Of a stretch of DNA of 64,000 nucleotides, positions 8,802 through 17,949 are shown one piece after another (positions within the stretch are counted from its first letter, which is position 1; each line of letters begins with the position of its first letter). A program made the translations under genes and the position numbers. Source of the DNA: Rhodovulum kholense (lineage in GTDB: Bacteria; Pseudomonadota; Alphaproteobacteria; Rhodobacterales; Rhodobacteraceae); assembly GCF_003053725.1 (NCBI RefSeq), contig NZ_QAYC01000003.1, positions 310,001 through 374,000 of the forward strand, in the 5' to 3' direction. The notes beneath the pieces are model-generated. The model was not told the DNA's origin, searched no databases, and saw only the letters and a list, made by a program, of their open reading frames with translations.

Positions 8802-9887
8802 ATGACCAGGATCCCCCCCCAACCCGGAATTCTCGAGATCGCCCTTTACCAGGGCGGGCAGTCGAAAATCGAGGGGATGAGCGACGTCGTCAAGCTGTCG
8901 TCGAACGAGAACCCGTTCGGCACCTCCGAGAAGACGAAAGCCGCCTTCTCGCGCTGCGTGCACAGCCTGCATCGCTATCCCTCGACCGACCATGCCGAGC
9001 TGCGCGCCGCCATCGGCGAACAGCACGATCTCGACCCCGAGCGGGTGATCTGCGGTGTCGGCTCGGACGAGATCATCGCCTTTCTGTGTCAGGCCTATGC
9101 CGGTCCCGGCGACGAGGTGATCCATACCCGGCACGGCTTTGCCATGTACCGGATCTCGGCGCTGGCGGCGGGGGCGACCCCGGTCGAGGTCGACGAGGTC
9201 GAGCGCACCGTCGATGTCGATGCGATCCTTGCCGGGGTGACCGACCGGACCCGGATCGTGTTTCTGGCCAATCCGGGCAATCCCACCGGCACCATGATCC
9301 CCGAGGCCGAGACCCGGCGGCTGGCCGAAAACCTGCCCGATCGCGTGGTGCTGGTGCTTGACGCGGCCTATGCCGAATATGTCGAGGGCTTCGATGGCGG
9401 CCGTGCGCTGGTCGACCGGCACCATAACGTGGTGATGACCCGGACCTTCTCGAAGATCTACGGCCTTGGCGGGCTGCGGGTCGGCTGGGCCTTTGCCGCG
9501 CCCGAGGTGATCGGCGTGCTGAACCGGGTCCGCAGCCCCTTCAACCTCGGCCAGGCGCAGCTTGAGACCGCCGAGGCGGCGGTGCGCGATCAGGCGTTCG
9601 TGACGCGCTGCCGGGCCGAGAACACGCGGCTTGCGGCCTGGCTGGCCGGGGCGCTGACCGAGGCGGGCGTACCGACCGATCCGACCTTCGCCAACTTCGT
9701 GCTGCCGCGCTTTGCCGACGCGGCCGAGGCCGAGGCCTGCGATGCCTATCTCAAGTCGCAGGGGCTGATCGTGCGCCGGGTCGGGGGCTACAAGCTGCCC
9801 CATGCGCTGCGCATCACCGTGGGCGACGAGGCGGCCTGCCGCCGGGTGGCCCATGCCGTGCGGGCCTTCAAGGAGGGGGCTCGGTGA
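8802..9887 (+). CDS. hisC: Histidinol-phosphate aminotransferase
   Basis: 361-residue PLP enzyme (fold type I) converting imidazole acetol phosphate to histidinol phosphate. The Schiff-base lysine is K218 in [15 protein letters not shown]; the N-terminus has [10 protein letters not shown] and later [13 protein letters not shown], both HisC hallmarks. The ATG follows AAGGAGAC; an earlier in-frame ATG at 8778 overlaps that ribosome-binding site and is rejected. It overlaps the next gene (prephenate/arogenate dehydrogenase) by GTGA. That pairing suggests it also transaminates aromatic precursors in tyrosine synthesis, as known for broad-specificity HisC enzymes. Confidence 0.94.
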   Translation: MTRIPPQPGILEIALYQGGQSKIEGMSDVVKLSSNENPFGTSEKTKAAFSRCVHSLHRYPSTDHAELRAAIGEQHDLDPERVICGVGSDEIIAFLCQAYAGPGDEVIHTRHGFAMYRISALAAGATPVEVDEVERTVDVDAILAGVTDRTRIVFLANPGNPTGTMIPEAETRRLAENLPDRVVLVLDAAYAEYVEGFDGGRALVDRHHNVVMTRTFSKIYGLGGLRVGWAFAAPEVIGVLNRVRSPFNLGQAQLETAEAAVRDQAFVTRCRAENTRLAAWLAGALTEAGVPTDPTFANFVLPRFADAAEAEACDAYLKSQGLIVRRVGGYKLPHALRITVGDEAACRRVAHAVRAFKEGAR

Positions 9888-10807
9888 GCCCCATCTACGA
9901 TCGGGTCGCGCTGATCGGGCTGGGCCTGATCGCGGGCTCGATGGCGCTGGCGATGCGCCGGGCGGGGCTGGCGGGCGAGATCGTCGGCACCGCCCGCTCG
10001 GCCGAAACCCGCGCCGTTGCCGCCGAGATCGGGCTGGTCGACCGCGTGGTCGAGACTGCGGCCGAGGCGGCGGAGGGCGCCGATCTGGTGGTTCTGGCGG
10101 TGCCGGTCGGCGCGATGGGCGCGGTTGCGGCCGAGATCGCGCCGCATCTGGCACCCGGTGCCACCTTGACCGACGTGGGGTCTGTCAAGCGTTCGGTGAT
10201 CGAGGCGGTCGCGCCGCATGTGCCCGAGGGGGTTCACTTCATTCCCGCGCACCCGCTGGCCGGGACCGAGCATTCGGGGCCGCGCTCGGGCTTTGCCGAA
10301 CTGTTCGACAATCGCTGGAGCCTGATCGTGCCGGTGCCCGGCACAGACCCCGCCGCGACCGAGCGGCTGAAGCGGCTCTGGGAAGGCATGGGCGCCAATG
10401 TCGAGGAGATGGACCCCGACCACCACGATCTGGTGCTGGCGGTGACCTCGCATGTGCCGCACCTCATCGCCTATACCATGGTGGGCGTCGCCGACGACCT
10501 GCGCCGGGTGACCGACAGCGAGGTCATCAAGTATTCGGCGGCGGGCTTTCGCGATTTCACCCGAATCGCGGCCTCGGACCCGACCATGTGGCGCGATGTG
10601 TTCCTGACCAACAAGGAAGCGACGCTGGAAATCCTCGGCCGCTTCACCGAAGAACTGTTCGCGCTGCAACGGGCGATCCGGACCGGGCAGGGCGACGAGC
10701 TGTTCGACTATTTCACCCGGACGCGCGCCATCCGCCGCGGCATCATCGAGGCCGGGCAGGATACCGACGCGCCCGATTTCGGCCGCGGCACCAAGGCTCG
10801 CAGCTGA
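9884..10807 (+). CDS. tyrC: Prephenate/arogenate dehydrogenase
   Basis: 307-residue NAD(P)-dependent dehydrogenase of tyrosine biosynthesis. Rossmann motif GLGLIAGS starts near residue 12; active-site signatures are [10 protein letters not shown] and [11 protein letters not shown] (His123 region), with a helical C-terminal domain containing [12 protein letters not shown]. There is no chorismate mutase or ACT domain, so it is the monofunctional type; whether prephenate or arogenate is preferred cannot be told. It starts with GTG overlapping the hisC stop and is preceded by AGGAGGGGG. Its stop overlaps the extensin-like gene start by one base, so the three form one operon. Confidence 0.92.
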   Translation: MSPIYDRVALIGLGLIAGSMALAMRRAGLAGEIVGTARSAETRAVAAEIGLVDRVVETAAEAAEGADLVVLAVPVGAMGAVAAEIAPHLAPGATLTDVGSVKRSVIEAVAPHVPEGVHFIPAHPLAGTEHSGPRSGFAELFDNRWSLIVPVPGTDPAATERLKRLWEGMGANVEEMDPDHHDLVLAVTSHVPHLIAYTMVGVADDLRRVTDSEVIKYSAAGFRDFTRIAASDPTMWRDVFLTNKEATLEILGRFTEELFALQRAIRTGQGDELFDYFTRTRAIRRGIIEAGQDTDAPDFGRGTKARS

Positions 10808-11742
10808 TGCGGCGGGCGGGCCTCGGTCTTGCGCTGGTTCTGATCGCCGGAACGGGAAGCGCCGCCACGCTCGACAGTGCACCGCGCCCGAAGCCGCGCC
10901 CGGTTGCCAGCCAGACGGTCGTCCCGGCCGAGGCGCCGGTGGCCGCCCTTCTGGCGGCCCGGCCGCAGATGCGTCCCGAGGACGATGCCGCACCGCCGGG
11001 TGCCGGGGCCGCGCCTGTGGCCGGCCCGGGGCTTGCGCTGCGCCCGCATCCCCGGCCGACCGTCGCGGGGGCGCCCGTCCGCGTGCGCGAGGTCATGGCC
11101 GATCTGACCCTCGAGCGGTCCGCCCGGCCCGAGCCGCGCCCGAGAACGCCCTATCAGACCGCCTCGCTTGCGGCGGCGGGCATCCGCACCCAGCCCTCGG
11201 CCATCCTGACCCCGCGCGGCGGCGTGGTCTGCGGCGATCCGGCGATCACGGGCCAGATGATCGCGCCGATCCCGGGCCGGATCGCGGGCTGCGGGGTCGA
11301 CCGACCGGTGCGGGTGACGGCGGTCGACGGCGTGGCGCTCAGCCAGGCCGCCACCATCGATTGCGACACCGCCCGCGCGCTGCGGGTCTGGGTCAGCGAC
11401 GGCATCAAGCCCGCCGTGGGCCGTCTGGGCGGGGGCGTTGCCTCGCTGAAGGTCTTTGCCCATTACGCCTGCCGTCCGCGCAACAACCAGAAGGGCGCCA
11501 AGGTGTCCGAACACGGGCGCGGCCATGCCGTCGATATCGGCGCGGTGACCTTGCGCAACGGCGTGTCGATGACGGTGGCCCGGGGCTGGAACGACGCCTC
11601 GCAGGGCAAGATCCTGAAACGCATCCATCGCGCGGCCTGCGGTCCCTTCGGCACGGTGCTTGGTCCCGGCTCGGACGGGTTCCACAAGGATCACATCCAT
11701 GTCGATACCGCGCGCTATCGCAGCGGGTCCTATTGCCGCTGA
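10807..11742 (+). CDS. Extensin-like C-terminal domain protein (periplasmic)
   Basis: 311-residue exported protein. A signal peptide is visible ([20 protein letters not shown]), then a Pro/Arg-rich, low-complexity linker to about residue 130, then the extensin-like C domain. The domain contains HGRGHAVDIGAV and DGFHKDHIHVD, an HxxxxxxD plus HxH arrangement like M15/LAS zinc peptidases that cut peptidoglycan cross-links. Four or more cysteines (VVCGD, AGCGVD, YACRP, AACGP) could form disulfides. A peptidoglycan hydrolase role is inferred from motif similarity. It is the last gene of the hisC-tyrC unit, starting one base before tyrC ends. Confidence 0.86.
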   Translation: MRRAGLGLALVLIAGTGSAATLDSAPRPKPRPVASQTVVPAEAPVAALLAARPQMRPEDDAAPPGAGAAPVAGPGLALRPHPRPTVAGAPVRVREVMADLTLERSARPEPRPRTPYQTASLAAAGIRTQPSAILTPRGGVVCGDPAITGQMIAPIPGRIAGCGVDRPVRVTAVDGVALSQAATIDCDTARALRVWVSDGIKPAVGRLGGGVASLKVFAHYACRPRNNQKGAKVSEHGRGHAVDIGAVTLRNGVSMTVARGWNDASQGKILKRIHRAACGPFGTVLGPGSDGFHKDHIHVDTARYRSGSYCR

Positions 11743-11757
11743 AGCGGCCGGCGCCGT

Positions 11758-12759
11758 CTAGCGCAGCCGCAAATTCGGCGCAGGTCCCAGCGGCACCGGG
11801 CCGAGCCAGACCTGCCCCAGCGCAAGGCGCAGCGGCACGTCCAGCATGTCGGGCCGCCCCGACAGCCCCGCCAGCAGTCCCAACGCCGCGTCCAGCCGGT
11901 CCGCCAGCGGCGCGGAAAGCCGCCCCGAGCCGCGCGCAAGCGCGATCATCTCGCGCCAGTTGGTGGCCCGCAGCGTGATCGTTCCCGAGGGCTGGCCCTC
12001 GGCATCGACATCGAAGCGCCCGGCCGCCTTCAGCGCCAGATCGCCCCATTGCGCGTCGAGCCGTCCGATCTCGACCTGTTGCAGCTGCGGGCGCCGGTCC
12101 TCGACCGCGTGCCGGTCCCAGGGCGTGTCGAAGACCGCCACGGCCTCGAGCGCGATCCGGTCGAAGACTGGCGGCAGAAGCCCCGCGGGGTCGAGCGTCG
12201 CGACAAGCCCCTCGGGCGGGCGCATGCCGCTGGCCCTGAGCCGCAGCCGTTGGGCGCCGGGGCGGTCGTCGAGCGCGGCGGTCTCGATCTCGGCGCCATC
12301 CATCGAGGCGCGCCAGCCCGCATCCGACACCAGCCCGAAGGCGCCGACCGAAAGCCGCGCCGAGGCAAGCTCCAGCGCGAGGCCCGGGCGGAAGGCCAGC
12401 GCGCCGGTCATCGCTTCGGCGGTGACTTCGATCCGCTCGGCGGGTGTCGCGATCCGCTGGGTCTCGGGCCAGCGGACGGTGACGTGTTGCGGCCGGTGGC
12501 TGCGCGCGGAAAATCCGAAGCCGGGCATCGACCAGGCGAGCCCGGTGCGCGGATCGGCCAGGTCCAGAGGCGAGAGACGGGTGTCGAAACGGGTGGGGAA
12601 GCCGCTCACCGAGATGCGGCCCGCATCGGCCACCCAGCCCTCGGCGCGGCGGGCATCGAGCCAGGCTGCAAGACCCCGTTCGATCCCGCGCGCGGCCAGC
12701 GCCCAGTAGCCCGACCAGGCCAGCGCCGCCAGCAGCGCCAGAGACAGAAGAAACCGCAT
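11758..12759 (-). CDS. DUF2125 domain-containing protein
   Basis: 333-residue protein with an N-terminal signal anchor (MRFLLSLALLAALAWSGYWALAA), then an AsmA/DUF2125-like beta-rich region exposed to the periplasm. Characteristic phrases are WVADAGRISVSGFPTRFDTRLSPLDLADP and FSARSHRPQHVTVRWPETQ. The ATG with GAAAGGGGG 8-14 bases upstream is chosen over an ATG eight codons earlier. It converges with the extensin gene. The function is unknown; AsmA-like proteins are linked to envelope lipid handling, which is only a guess here. Confidence 0.82.
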   Translation of the reverse strand: MRFLLSLALLAALAWSGYWALAARGIERGLAAWLDARRAEGWVADAGRISVSGFPTRFDTRLSPLDLADPRTGLAWSMPGFGFSARSHRPQHVTVRWPETQRIATPAERIEVTAEAMTGALAFRPGLALELASARLSVGAFGLVSDAGWRASMDGAEIETAALDDRPGAQRLRLRASGMRPPEGLVATLDPAGLLPPVFDRIALEAVAVFDTPWDRHAVEDRRPQLQQVEIGRLDAQWGDLALKAAGRFDVDAEGQPSGTITLRATNWREMIALARGSGRLSAPLADRLDAALGLLAGLSGRPDMLDVPLRLALGQVWLGPVPLGPAPNLRLR

Positions 12760-12826
12760 CGCCGGGGCCCCCTTTCGTCCCATGCCCCGATGAGGGTAAC
12801 AGGGGGCGACGGGAAAGGACCAGACG

Positions 12827-13384
12827 ATGCAGGACGGCTTGTGGGTTTTCGGCTATGGATCGCTTCTGTGGAAGCCGGGCTTCGAGGTGGCCGAGCGGCG
12901 GCTCGCGCGGCTTGACGGCTGGCATCGCAGCTTCTGCATGCGCTCGATCCACCATCGCGGCACCGAGGCCGAGCCGGGGCTGGTGCTGGCGCTGGATGCC
13001 GCGCCGGGGGCCTCTTGCCATGGCGTGGCGCTGCGGGCCGCGCCGGGGACCGAGGCGGCGACCCTGGCCGCGCTGCGCGAGCGCGAACTGATCTCGTCGG
13101 CCTATTTCGAGGTCGAGCTTGAGGTGACGCCCGAGGCGAGCCCGGACGGGACGGTGCCCGCGCCCTTGCGAGTGGTGGCCTATGTGATCGACCCCGATCA
13201 CGTGCAGTATTGCGGCGGGCTGCCGCTGGAGGAACAGGCGCGCATCATCGCCCGCGCGCGGGGCGGGATGGGACCGAACGACGAGTACCTGTTCAACACG
13301 GTGGCGCATCTGGCCGAACTGGGCCTGTCGGACCCCGATCTCGACTGGCTCGCCCAGCGGGTCAGGGCGTTGCAAACGGATTGA
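12827..13384 (+). CDS. Gamma-glutamylcyclotransferase (ChaC family)
   Basis: 185-residue ChaC-type enzyme that cleaves gamma-glutamyl peptides such as glutathione to 5-oxoproline. The family signature VFGYGSLLWKPGF lies at residues 7-19, with RSFCMRSIHHRGTEAEPGLVLALD following and the catalytic-glutamate region LRERELISSAYFEVEL at about 85-100. C-terminal NDEYLFNTVAHLAELG is also typical. It diverges from the DUF2125 gene over a 67-bp region that must hold both promoters. Confidence 0.92.
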   Translation: MQDGLWVFGYGSLLWKPGFEVAERRLARLDGWHRSFCMRSIHHRGTEAEPGLVLALDAAPGASCHGVALRAAPGTEAATLAALRERELISSAYFEVELEVTPEASPDGTVPAPLRVVAYVIDPDHVQYCGGLPLEEQARIIARARGGMGPNDEYLFNTVAHLAELGLSDPDLDWLAQRVRALQTD

Positions 13385-13427
13385 TTGTTGTGGGGCCGCC
13401 CGGCTTCGCCTAGTCTCTGCCCCAGGA

Positions 13428-14654
13428 ATGACCGGGCCAGAACCCAATCCCATGGACAAGACTCCCCGCGAGGCCGAGCCGCAGTTTTCCAGACCGCTGC
13501 GGCAGGTTGTGTTGATGACCAGTTCCTGCGTGCTGTTCGCGACGGGAGCCTATCTGGCCTACCCCCAGGTGGCGCCGGTCTTCATGGCCAGCCCCTATCT
13601 GAACGGGGCCATCTTCTTTGTCTTTCTGATCGGGGTCGCGACCTGCTTTCTGCAGGTGATCCAGCTGGGCGCCTCGGTGCGCTGGATCGAGGATTTCGCC
13701 TCGGGCATTCCGGGGCACAACCTGACCCGCGCGCCGCGGCTGCTGGCGCCGCTGGCGGCATTGCTGCGCAAGCGCCGCGACAAGCGGATGCAGATCAACA
13801 CGGGCTCGGCCCGCACCATCCTCGATTCCGTCGCAACCCGGATCGAGGAACAGCGCGACATCACGCGCTATCTGACCAACCTCTTGATTTTCCTTGGGCT
13901 TCTGGGCACATTCTACGGGCTGGCCACGGTGGTGCCGGCGGTGGTGGACACCATCCGCTCGCTCGCGCCCCGCGAAGGCGAGGGCGGCGTCGAGGTGTTC
14001 GGGCGGCTGATGACCGGGCTCGAAAGCCAGCTGGGCGGCATGGGCACGGCCTTCGCCTCGTCGCTTCTGGGGCTCGCGGGCTCGCTGGTGGTGGGGCTGC
14101 TCGAGCTGTTCGCCGGGCATGGCCAGAACCGGTTCTATCAGGAACTCGAGGAATGGCTGTCGTCGATCACCCGGCTCGGGTTCTCGTCCGGCGACGGCGA
14201 GGGCGAAGTCAGCGCCGAGGTCGGTCTTCTGGCTGCCACGCTCGACCAGCTGGCCGAGCAGATGGAGGGGCTGCACACGCTTTTCGCCGAATCCGAGGGC
14301 GAGCGGGTGGCGCTGGAAAGCCGGGTCGGCACGCTGGCCGAGGCGGTCAATACGCTGGGCGCGGCGATGGAGCGGCAGCTTGACGACACCCGCGCGGTGA
14401 CGGACGCGCTGTCGCGGGTGGCCGATGCGCAGGGCCGCGCCACCGCTGCCATCGAGGCGCGGATGGGCGAGGAGGGCGCGCTGGCCGATGCCGAGGCGCG
14501 GATGCGGCTGCGGTCGATCGACGTGCAGCTTCTGCGCATCCTCGAAGAGATTTCCGCCGGGCGTCAGGAGACGGTCACCGATCTGCGCGGCGACCTGGCG
14601 GCGCTGGGTCGGGTGCTGTCGCGACTGGCGCCCGGGGACGAGCGGTGGGGCTGA
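13428..14654 (+). CDS. MotA/TolQ/ExbB-type proton-channel protein with coiled-coil tail
   Basis: 408-residue inner-membrane protein. Two N-terminal membrane helices lie at about 22-42 and 57-80. The ExbB/TolQ core helices follow (YLTNLLIFLGLLGTFYGLATVVP near 145-170, and GMGTAFASSLLGLAGSLVVGLLELF near 205-230). The C-terminal third (~260-400) is a predicted coiled coil rich in E, A, L and R. It is the stator-like partner of the following OmpA-domain gene, one base downstream of its stop. The architecture resembles ion-driven 5:2 motors (ExbBD, MotAB, ZorAB). Start is the first ATG; a second at 13452 (MDKTPRE) is possible. Confidence 0.82.
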   Translation: MTGPEPNPMDKTPREAEPQFSRPLRQVVLMTSSCVLFATGAYLAYPQVAPVFMASPYLNGAIFFVFLIGVATCFLQVIQLGASVRWIEDFASGIPGHNLTRAPRLLAPLAALLRKRRDKRMQINTGSARTILDSVATRIEEQRDITRYLTNLLIFLGLLGTFYGLATVVPAVVDTIRSLAPREGEGGVEVFGRLMTGLESQLGGMGTAFASSLLGLAGSLVVGLLELFAGHGQNRFYQELEEWLSSITRLGFSSGDGEGEVSAEVGLLAATLDQLAEQMEGLHTLFAESEGERVALESRVGTLAEAVNTLGAAMERQLDDTRAVTDALSRVADAQGRATAAIEARMGEEGALADAEARMRLRSIDVQLLRILEEISAGRQETVTDLRGDLAALGRVLSRLAPGDERWG

Positions 14655-14655
14655 G

Positions 14656-16320
14656 ATGGCCCTGACCCGGCGCAGCGGCGGACGGTTCCAGGCCACGATC
14701 TGGCCGGGCTTCGTCGATGCGATGACGGCGCTGTTGCTGGTCCTGATGTTCGTGCTGTCGATATTCATGCTGGTGCAGGAGATGCTGCGCGAGACCATCA
14801 CCGGGCAGAAAAGCGAACTGACCGAGCTGAATGCCGAGCTGTCGGCACTGGCCGATGCGCTGGGAATGGAACGGCAGCGCGCCTCGGGGCTGCAAGATCA
14901 GGTGGGCGAGCTGGGCGCTGCGCTGAGCACGGCGCGCAGCGATGCCGAGGCGCAGGCCGCGCTGATCGCGACGCTGCGCGACCGGGTCTCGGTGGGCGAG
15001 GCCGATCTGGCCGCCGCGCGGAGCCGGATCGACGATGTCGAGGCGCGCCTGGCCCAGATTTTGACCGAGCGCGATGCGGCGCAGGCGCGGGGCGATGCGC
15101 TGGCGGGCGAGGTGGCCGATCTCAAGGGCACCCGCGACCGGCTGGAGGCGGCGCTGGCTTCCACCCGGCAGGAGGTCGATGCCCAGACCGAGGCTGCGCG
15201 GCTGGCCGCGGCGCGACGCGAGGCGCTGGAGGCCCTGATTGCCGACCTGCACGCCCGGAACGCTGAAACCGAGGCGGCGCGCGCGGAACTGGCGGACAAG
15301 GTCGAAAGCACCGAGGCCGCGCTGTCGCAGGCCGAGAAGGACCGTCTGGCCGAGGCGGCGGCGGCTGCGGCGCTGCGCGACAAGCTGGCCGGGTCCGAGG
15401 ATGAATTGACCGCCATGAGCCTGGCGCTGGAAGAGGCCCGCAAGCGCGCCGAGGACACGCTGACCCTGCTGGCGGCGGCCGAGAAGGCGCGCGATCAGGC
15501 CGCGACGAAGGCCGAGGGCGCGCTGGACGAGGCCGACCGGCGCGCGGCGTTGCTGGCGGTGGCGAACGAGACGCTCGACAAGGAAGAGGCCAAATCGGCC
15601 GAAAGCCAGCGGCAGGTCGAGTTGCTGAACCGGCAGATGGCGGCGCTGCGCGGCCAGCTGGGCCATTTGCAGGGGCTGCTGGACGCGGCCGAGGATCGCG
15701 ACGCCGCCGCGCGCGTCCAGATCGAGACGCTGGGCAGCAAGCTGAACGCGGCGCTGGCGCAGGCGGCGTCCGAACAGCGCGCGCGCGCCGAGCTGGAAGA
15801 GGCCGCGCGCCGGAAGGCCGAGGAAGAGGCCGCGCGGCTGGCGGCCGAGAAGAAGACGCTGGAAGGCTACCGGTCGGAATTCTTCGGGCGCATGCGCACC
15901 CTTCTGGCCGGGCGCGAGGGCGTCAGGATCGTGGGCGACCGCTTCGTGTTTTCGTCAGAGGTGCTGTTCGAGACCGGCAAGGCGGATCTGTCGGACGATG
16001 GCGAGGCGCAGATCGCCAATGTGGTGTCGATCCTGCGCGAGGTCGCGGGCGAAATCCCGCCCGATATCGACTGGATCCTGCGGGTCGACGGCCATACCGA
16101 CGATGTGCCGCTGGCGAAGGGGGCCGATTTCGCCGACAACTGGGAACTGAGCCAGGCCCGCGCCCTGTCGGTGGTGCGCTACATGACCGAGGATCTGGGC
16201 TTTCCGCCCGACCGGCTGGCGGCGGCGGGCTTCGGCCAGTACCAGCCGGTGGCGGCGGGCGACAGCCCGGAGGCGCGCGCCCAGAACCGCCGGATCGAGC
16301 TGAAACTGACCGAGCGCTGA
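14656..16320 (+). CDS. OmpA/MotB-like protein with single TM helix and long coiled coil
   Basis: 554-residue envelope-spanning protein. Residues ~15-40 form one membrane helix carrying an acidic residue at its start (GFVDAMTALLLVLMFVLSIF), placed as the proton-carrying Asp of MotB/ExbD. Residues ~45-410 are an almost uninterrupted Ala/Glu/Arg coiled coil. The C-terminal ~140 residues are an OmpA-type peptidoglycan-binding domain (VDGHTDDVPL, NWELSQARALSVVRYM, AQNRRIELKL). It would anchor the ExbB-like channel upstream to peptidoglycan across a long distance. The two genes are adjacent with a one-base gap. Related pairs are annotated simply as biopolymer transporter plus peptidoglycan-binding protein; the job is unknown. 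Confidence 0.84.
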   Translation: MALTRRSGGRFQATIWPGFVDAMTALLLVLMFVLSIFMLVQEMLRETITGQKSELTELNAELSALADALGMERQRASGLQDQVGELGAALSTARSDAEAQAALIATLRDRVSVGEADLAAARSRIDDVEARLAQILTERDAAQARGDALAGEVADLKGTRDRLEAALASTRQEVDAQTEAARLAAARREALEALIADLHARNAETEAARAELADKVESTEAALSQAEKDRLAEAAAAAALRDKLAGSEDELTAMSLALEEARKRAEDTLTLLAAAEKARDQAATKAEGALDEADRRAALLAVANETLDKEEAKSAESQRQVELLNRQMAALRGQLGHLQGLLDAAEDRDAAARVQIETLGSKLNAALAQAASEQRARAELEEAARRKAEEEAARLAAEKKTLEGYRSEFFGRMRTLLAGREGVRIVGDRFVFSSEVLFETGKADLSDDGEAQIANVVSILREVAGEIPPDIDWILRVDGHTDDVPLAKGADFADNWELSQARALSVVRYMTEDLGFPPDRLAAAGFGQYQPVAAGDSPEARAQNRRIELKLTER

Positions 16321-16323
16321 GCG

Positions 16324-17736
16324 TCAGCGCCGCCGCCGTCCCTTGGGAACCGGCAGCGGGCGCACCCGCTTTTCGATCTCGTCGTACAGCATGCCCGCGA
16401 TGTTCTTGGCCGAGGCCTTCTCGATTCCCTCGAGCCCGGGCGAGGAATTGACCTCCAGCACCTTGGGCCCGTCATGGGCGCGCAGAACGTCGACCCCGGC
16501 GAGGTTGAGCTTGAAGGCGCGGGCCGCGCGCACCGCGGTTTCGCGTTCCTGCGGGGTGATCTTGACCGGCACCGCATAGCCGCCCTGATGCAGGTTCGAC
16601 CGGAATTCGCCCTCGGCGCCAGTTCGTTTCATTGCCGCCACGACCTTCGATCCGACGACAAGACAGCGGATGTCCTCGCCCGCGGCTTCCTTGATGAAGC
16701 GCTGGACGAGGAACGAGGCCTTCAGCCCGCGAAAGGCCGAGATCACCGATTCGGCCGCGTTGGTGGTTTCGGCCAGCACGACGCCCTTGCCCTGCGTCGA
16801 TTCCAGCAGCTTGACGATCAGCGGCGCGCCGCCCACCAGCGAGATCAGGTTGCCGGTATCCTTGGGCGAGGCGGCAAAGGCGGTCGTCGGCATGCCGATC
16901 CGGTGCCGGGCGAGGATCTGATGGGCATGCAGCTTGTCGCGGCTCGCGGTGATGCCTTCGGAGCCGTTGACGCAATAGGTGCCGATGGTCTCGAACTGCC
17001 GGATGACGGCGGTGCCGTAGGCGGTGACCGAGGCGCCGATCCGCGGGATGATCGCGTCATAGCGGGGCAGGCGGGCGCCGTCGTAATGGACCTCGGGCGC
17101 CAGCGCGTCGAGCGCCATGTAACAGCGCGCGGTGTCGATCACCTCGACCACATGGCCGCGCGTCTCGCCCTCGGACACCAGCCGCGCGGTCGAATAGTTG
17201 TGCGGCTCGCGGCTGAGCACGGCGACGCGCAGCACCCGCGCGGGCGCCACCTCGCGCACGCGCTGGCTGTGATAGACGTCATAGGACAGGATCGGCTGGC
17301 AGAAACTGTCGACCGGGCTGACGAGGACGTCCTCGCCCAGCGCCTGCCGGCCCAGCAGCATCCGGTAGGCCATGCCGCCCCGGTGGGTCAGGGTCAGCTC
17401 GATCGGCCAGCGCCGCTCGCCCACCACGATGTCGGCGGCGATGACATAGCGCCATTCGGAATCGCCGTTCGACGAGGTCACCTCGCGGCGGTCGACGACG
17501 GTGGCCGAGCAGGGGATCGACAGATCCTCGCGCCCGGGGATCGGATGCACCGCAAAGCGGACCTTGGGCCGCGAGGCGGGCCCGAAGGGCTCGATGTCGA
17601 AGGCATGCAGCGCCGAGGTCTTGGCCCCGGTATCGACCTTGGCCTTCATCGCGGGCAACCCCAGCTCGGGCAGCGAGATCCATTCTTCCCAGCCAAGGCG
17701 AAAGCCCGGGAGCGCCAGTTCGGTGTGCTCGGTCAT
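16324..17736 (-). CDS. RimB-RimK fusion: retropepsin-like domain plus ATP-grasp glutamate ligase
   Basis: 470-residue two-domain protein. Residues ~10-150 are a PF05618 (RimB, 'ATP-dependent zinc protease') domain with the retropepsin-like [13 protein letters not shown] motif (Asp35-Thr36-Gly37). Residues ~170-465 are a RimK ATP-grasp ligase with [32 protein letters not shown] and [13 protein letters not shown] (magnesium/ATP site). RimK adds glutamates to a protein C-terminus, ribosomal S6 in E. coli, or makes poly-alpha-glutamate. The fusion keeps synthesis and processing in one chain. The ATG is chosen where [12 protein letters not shown] begins. It converges with the OmpA-domain gene with three bases between stops. 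Substrate unknown. Confidence 0.88.
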   Translation of the reverse strand: MTEHTELALPGFRLGWEEWISLPELGLPAMKAKVDTGAKTSALHAFDIEPFGPASRPKVRFAVHPIPGREDLSIPCSATVVDRREVTSSNGDSEWRYVIAADIVVGERRWPIELTLTHRGGMAYRMLLGRQALGEDVLVSPVDSFCQPILSYDVYHSQRVREVAPARVLRVAVLSREPHNYSTARLVSEGETRGHVVEVIDTARCYMALDALAPEVHYDGARLPRYDAIIPRIGASVTAYGTAVIRQFETIGTYCVNGSEGITASRDKLHAHQILARHRIGMPTTAFAASPKDTGNLISLVGGAPLIVKLLESTQGKGVVLAETTNAAESVISAFRGLKASFLVQRFIKEAAGEDIRCLVVGSKVVAAMKRTGAEGEFRSNLHQGGYAVPVKITPQERETAVRAARAFKLNLAGVDVLRAHDGPKVLEVNSSPGLEGIEKASAKNIAGMLYDEIEKRVRPLPVPKGRRRR

Positions 17737-17949
17737 GCGGATCGTCCTGTGCGGTGGCCGGGCGCGCGGCCCGTTTCCTTCCCAAGTGCTGTCCGGTGTC
17801 CTGTCCCGAGGCCGGACCTGTCGCGCCCTGTTAGCGAAGCCCGCTCCGGGGGCACAAGCGGCGCATCGTCCCGGGGCCGGAGATTTTCGTCTGAAGCGGC
17901 GCGCCGGAGCCTCTGTCCCCGGCCGCGCCGGGCTGATATGCGAACGTCC

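Noticed and set aside
13428-16320. Zorya defence system (zorA, zorB)
   Set aside because: The architecture is similar, but zorC and zorD or zorE are absent and the neighbours are housekeeping genes; kept as an envelope motor of unknown role.
16474-17949. Long N-terminal extension of the tgt frame opposite RimK
   Set aside because: The extension lies antisense to the RimB-RimK gene; Tgt starts at MTTFGF by family length.
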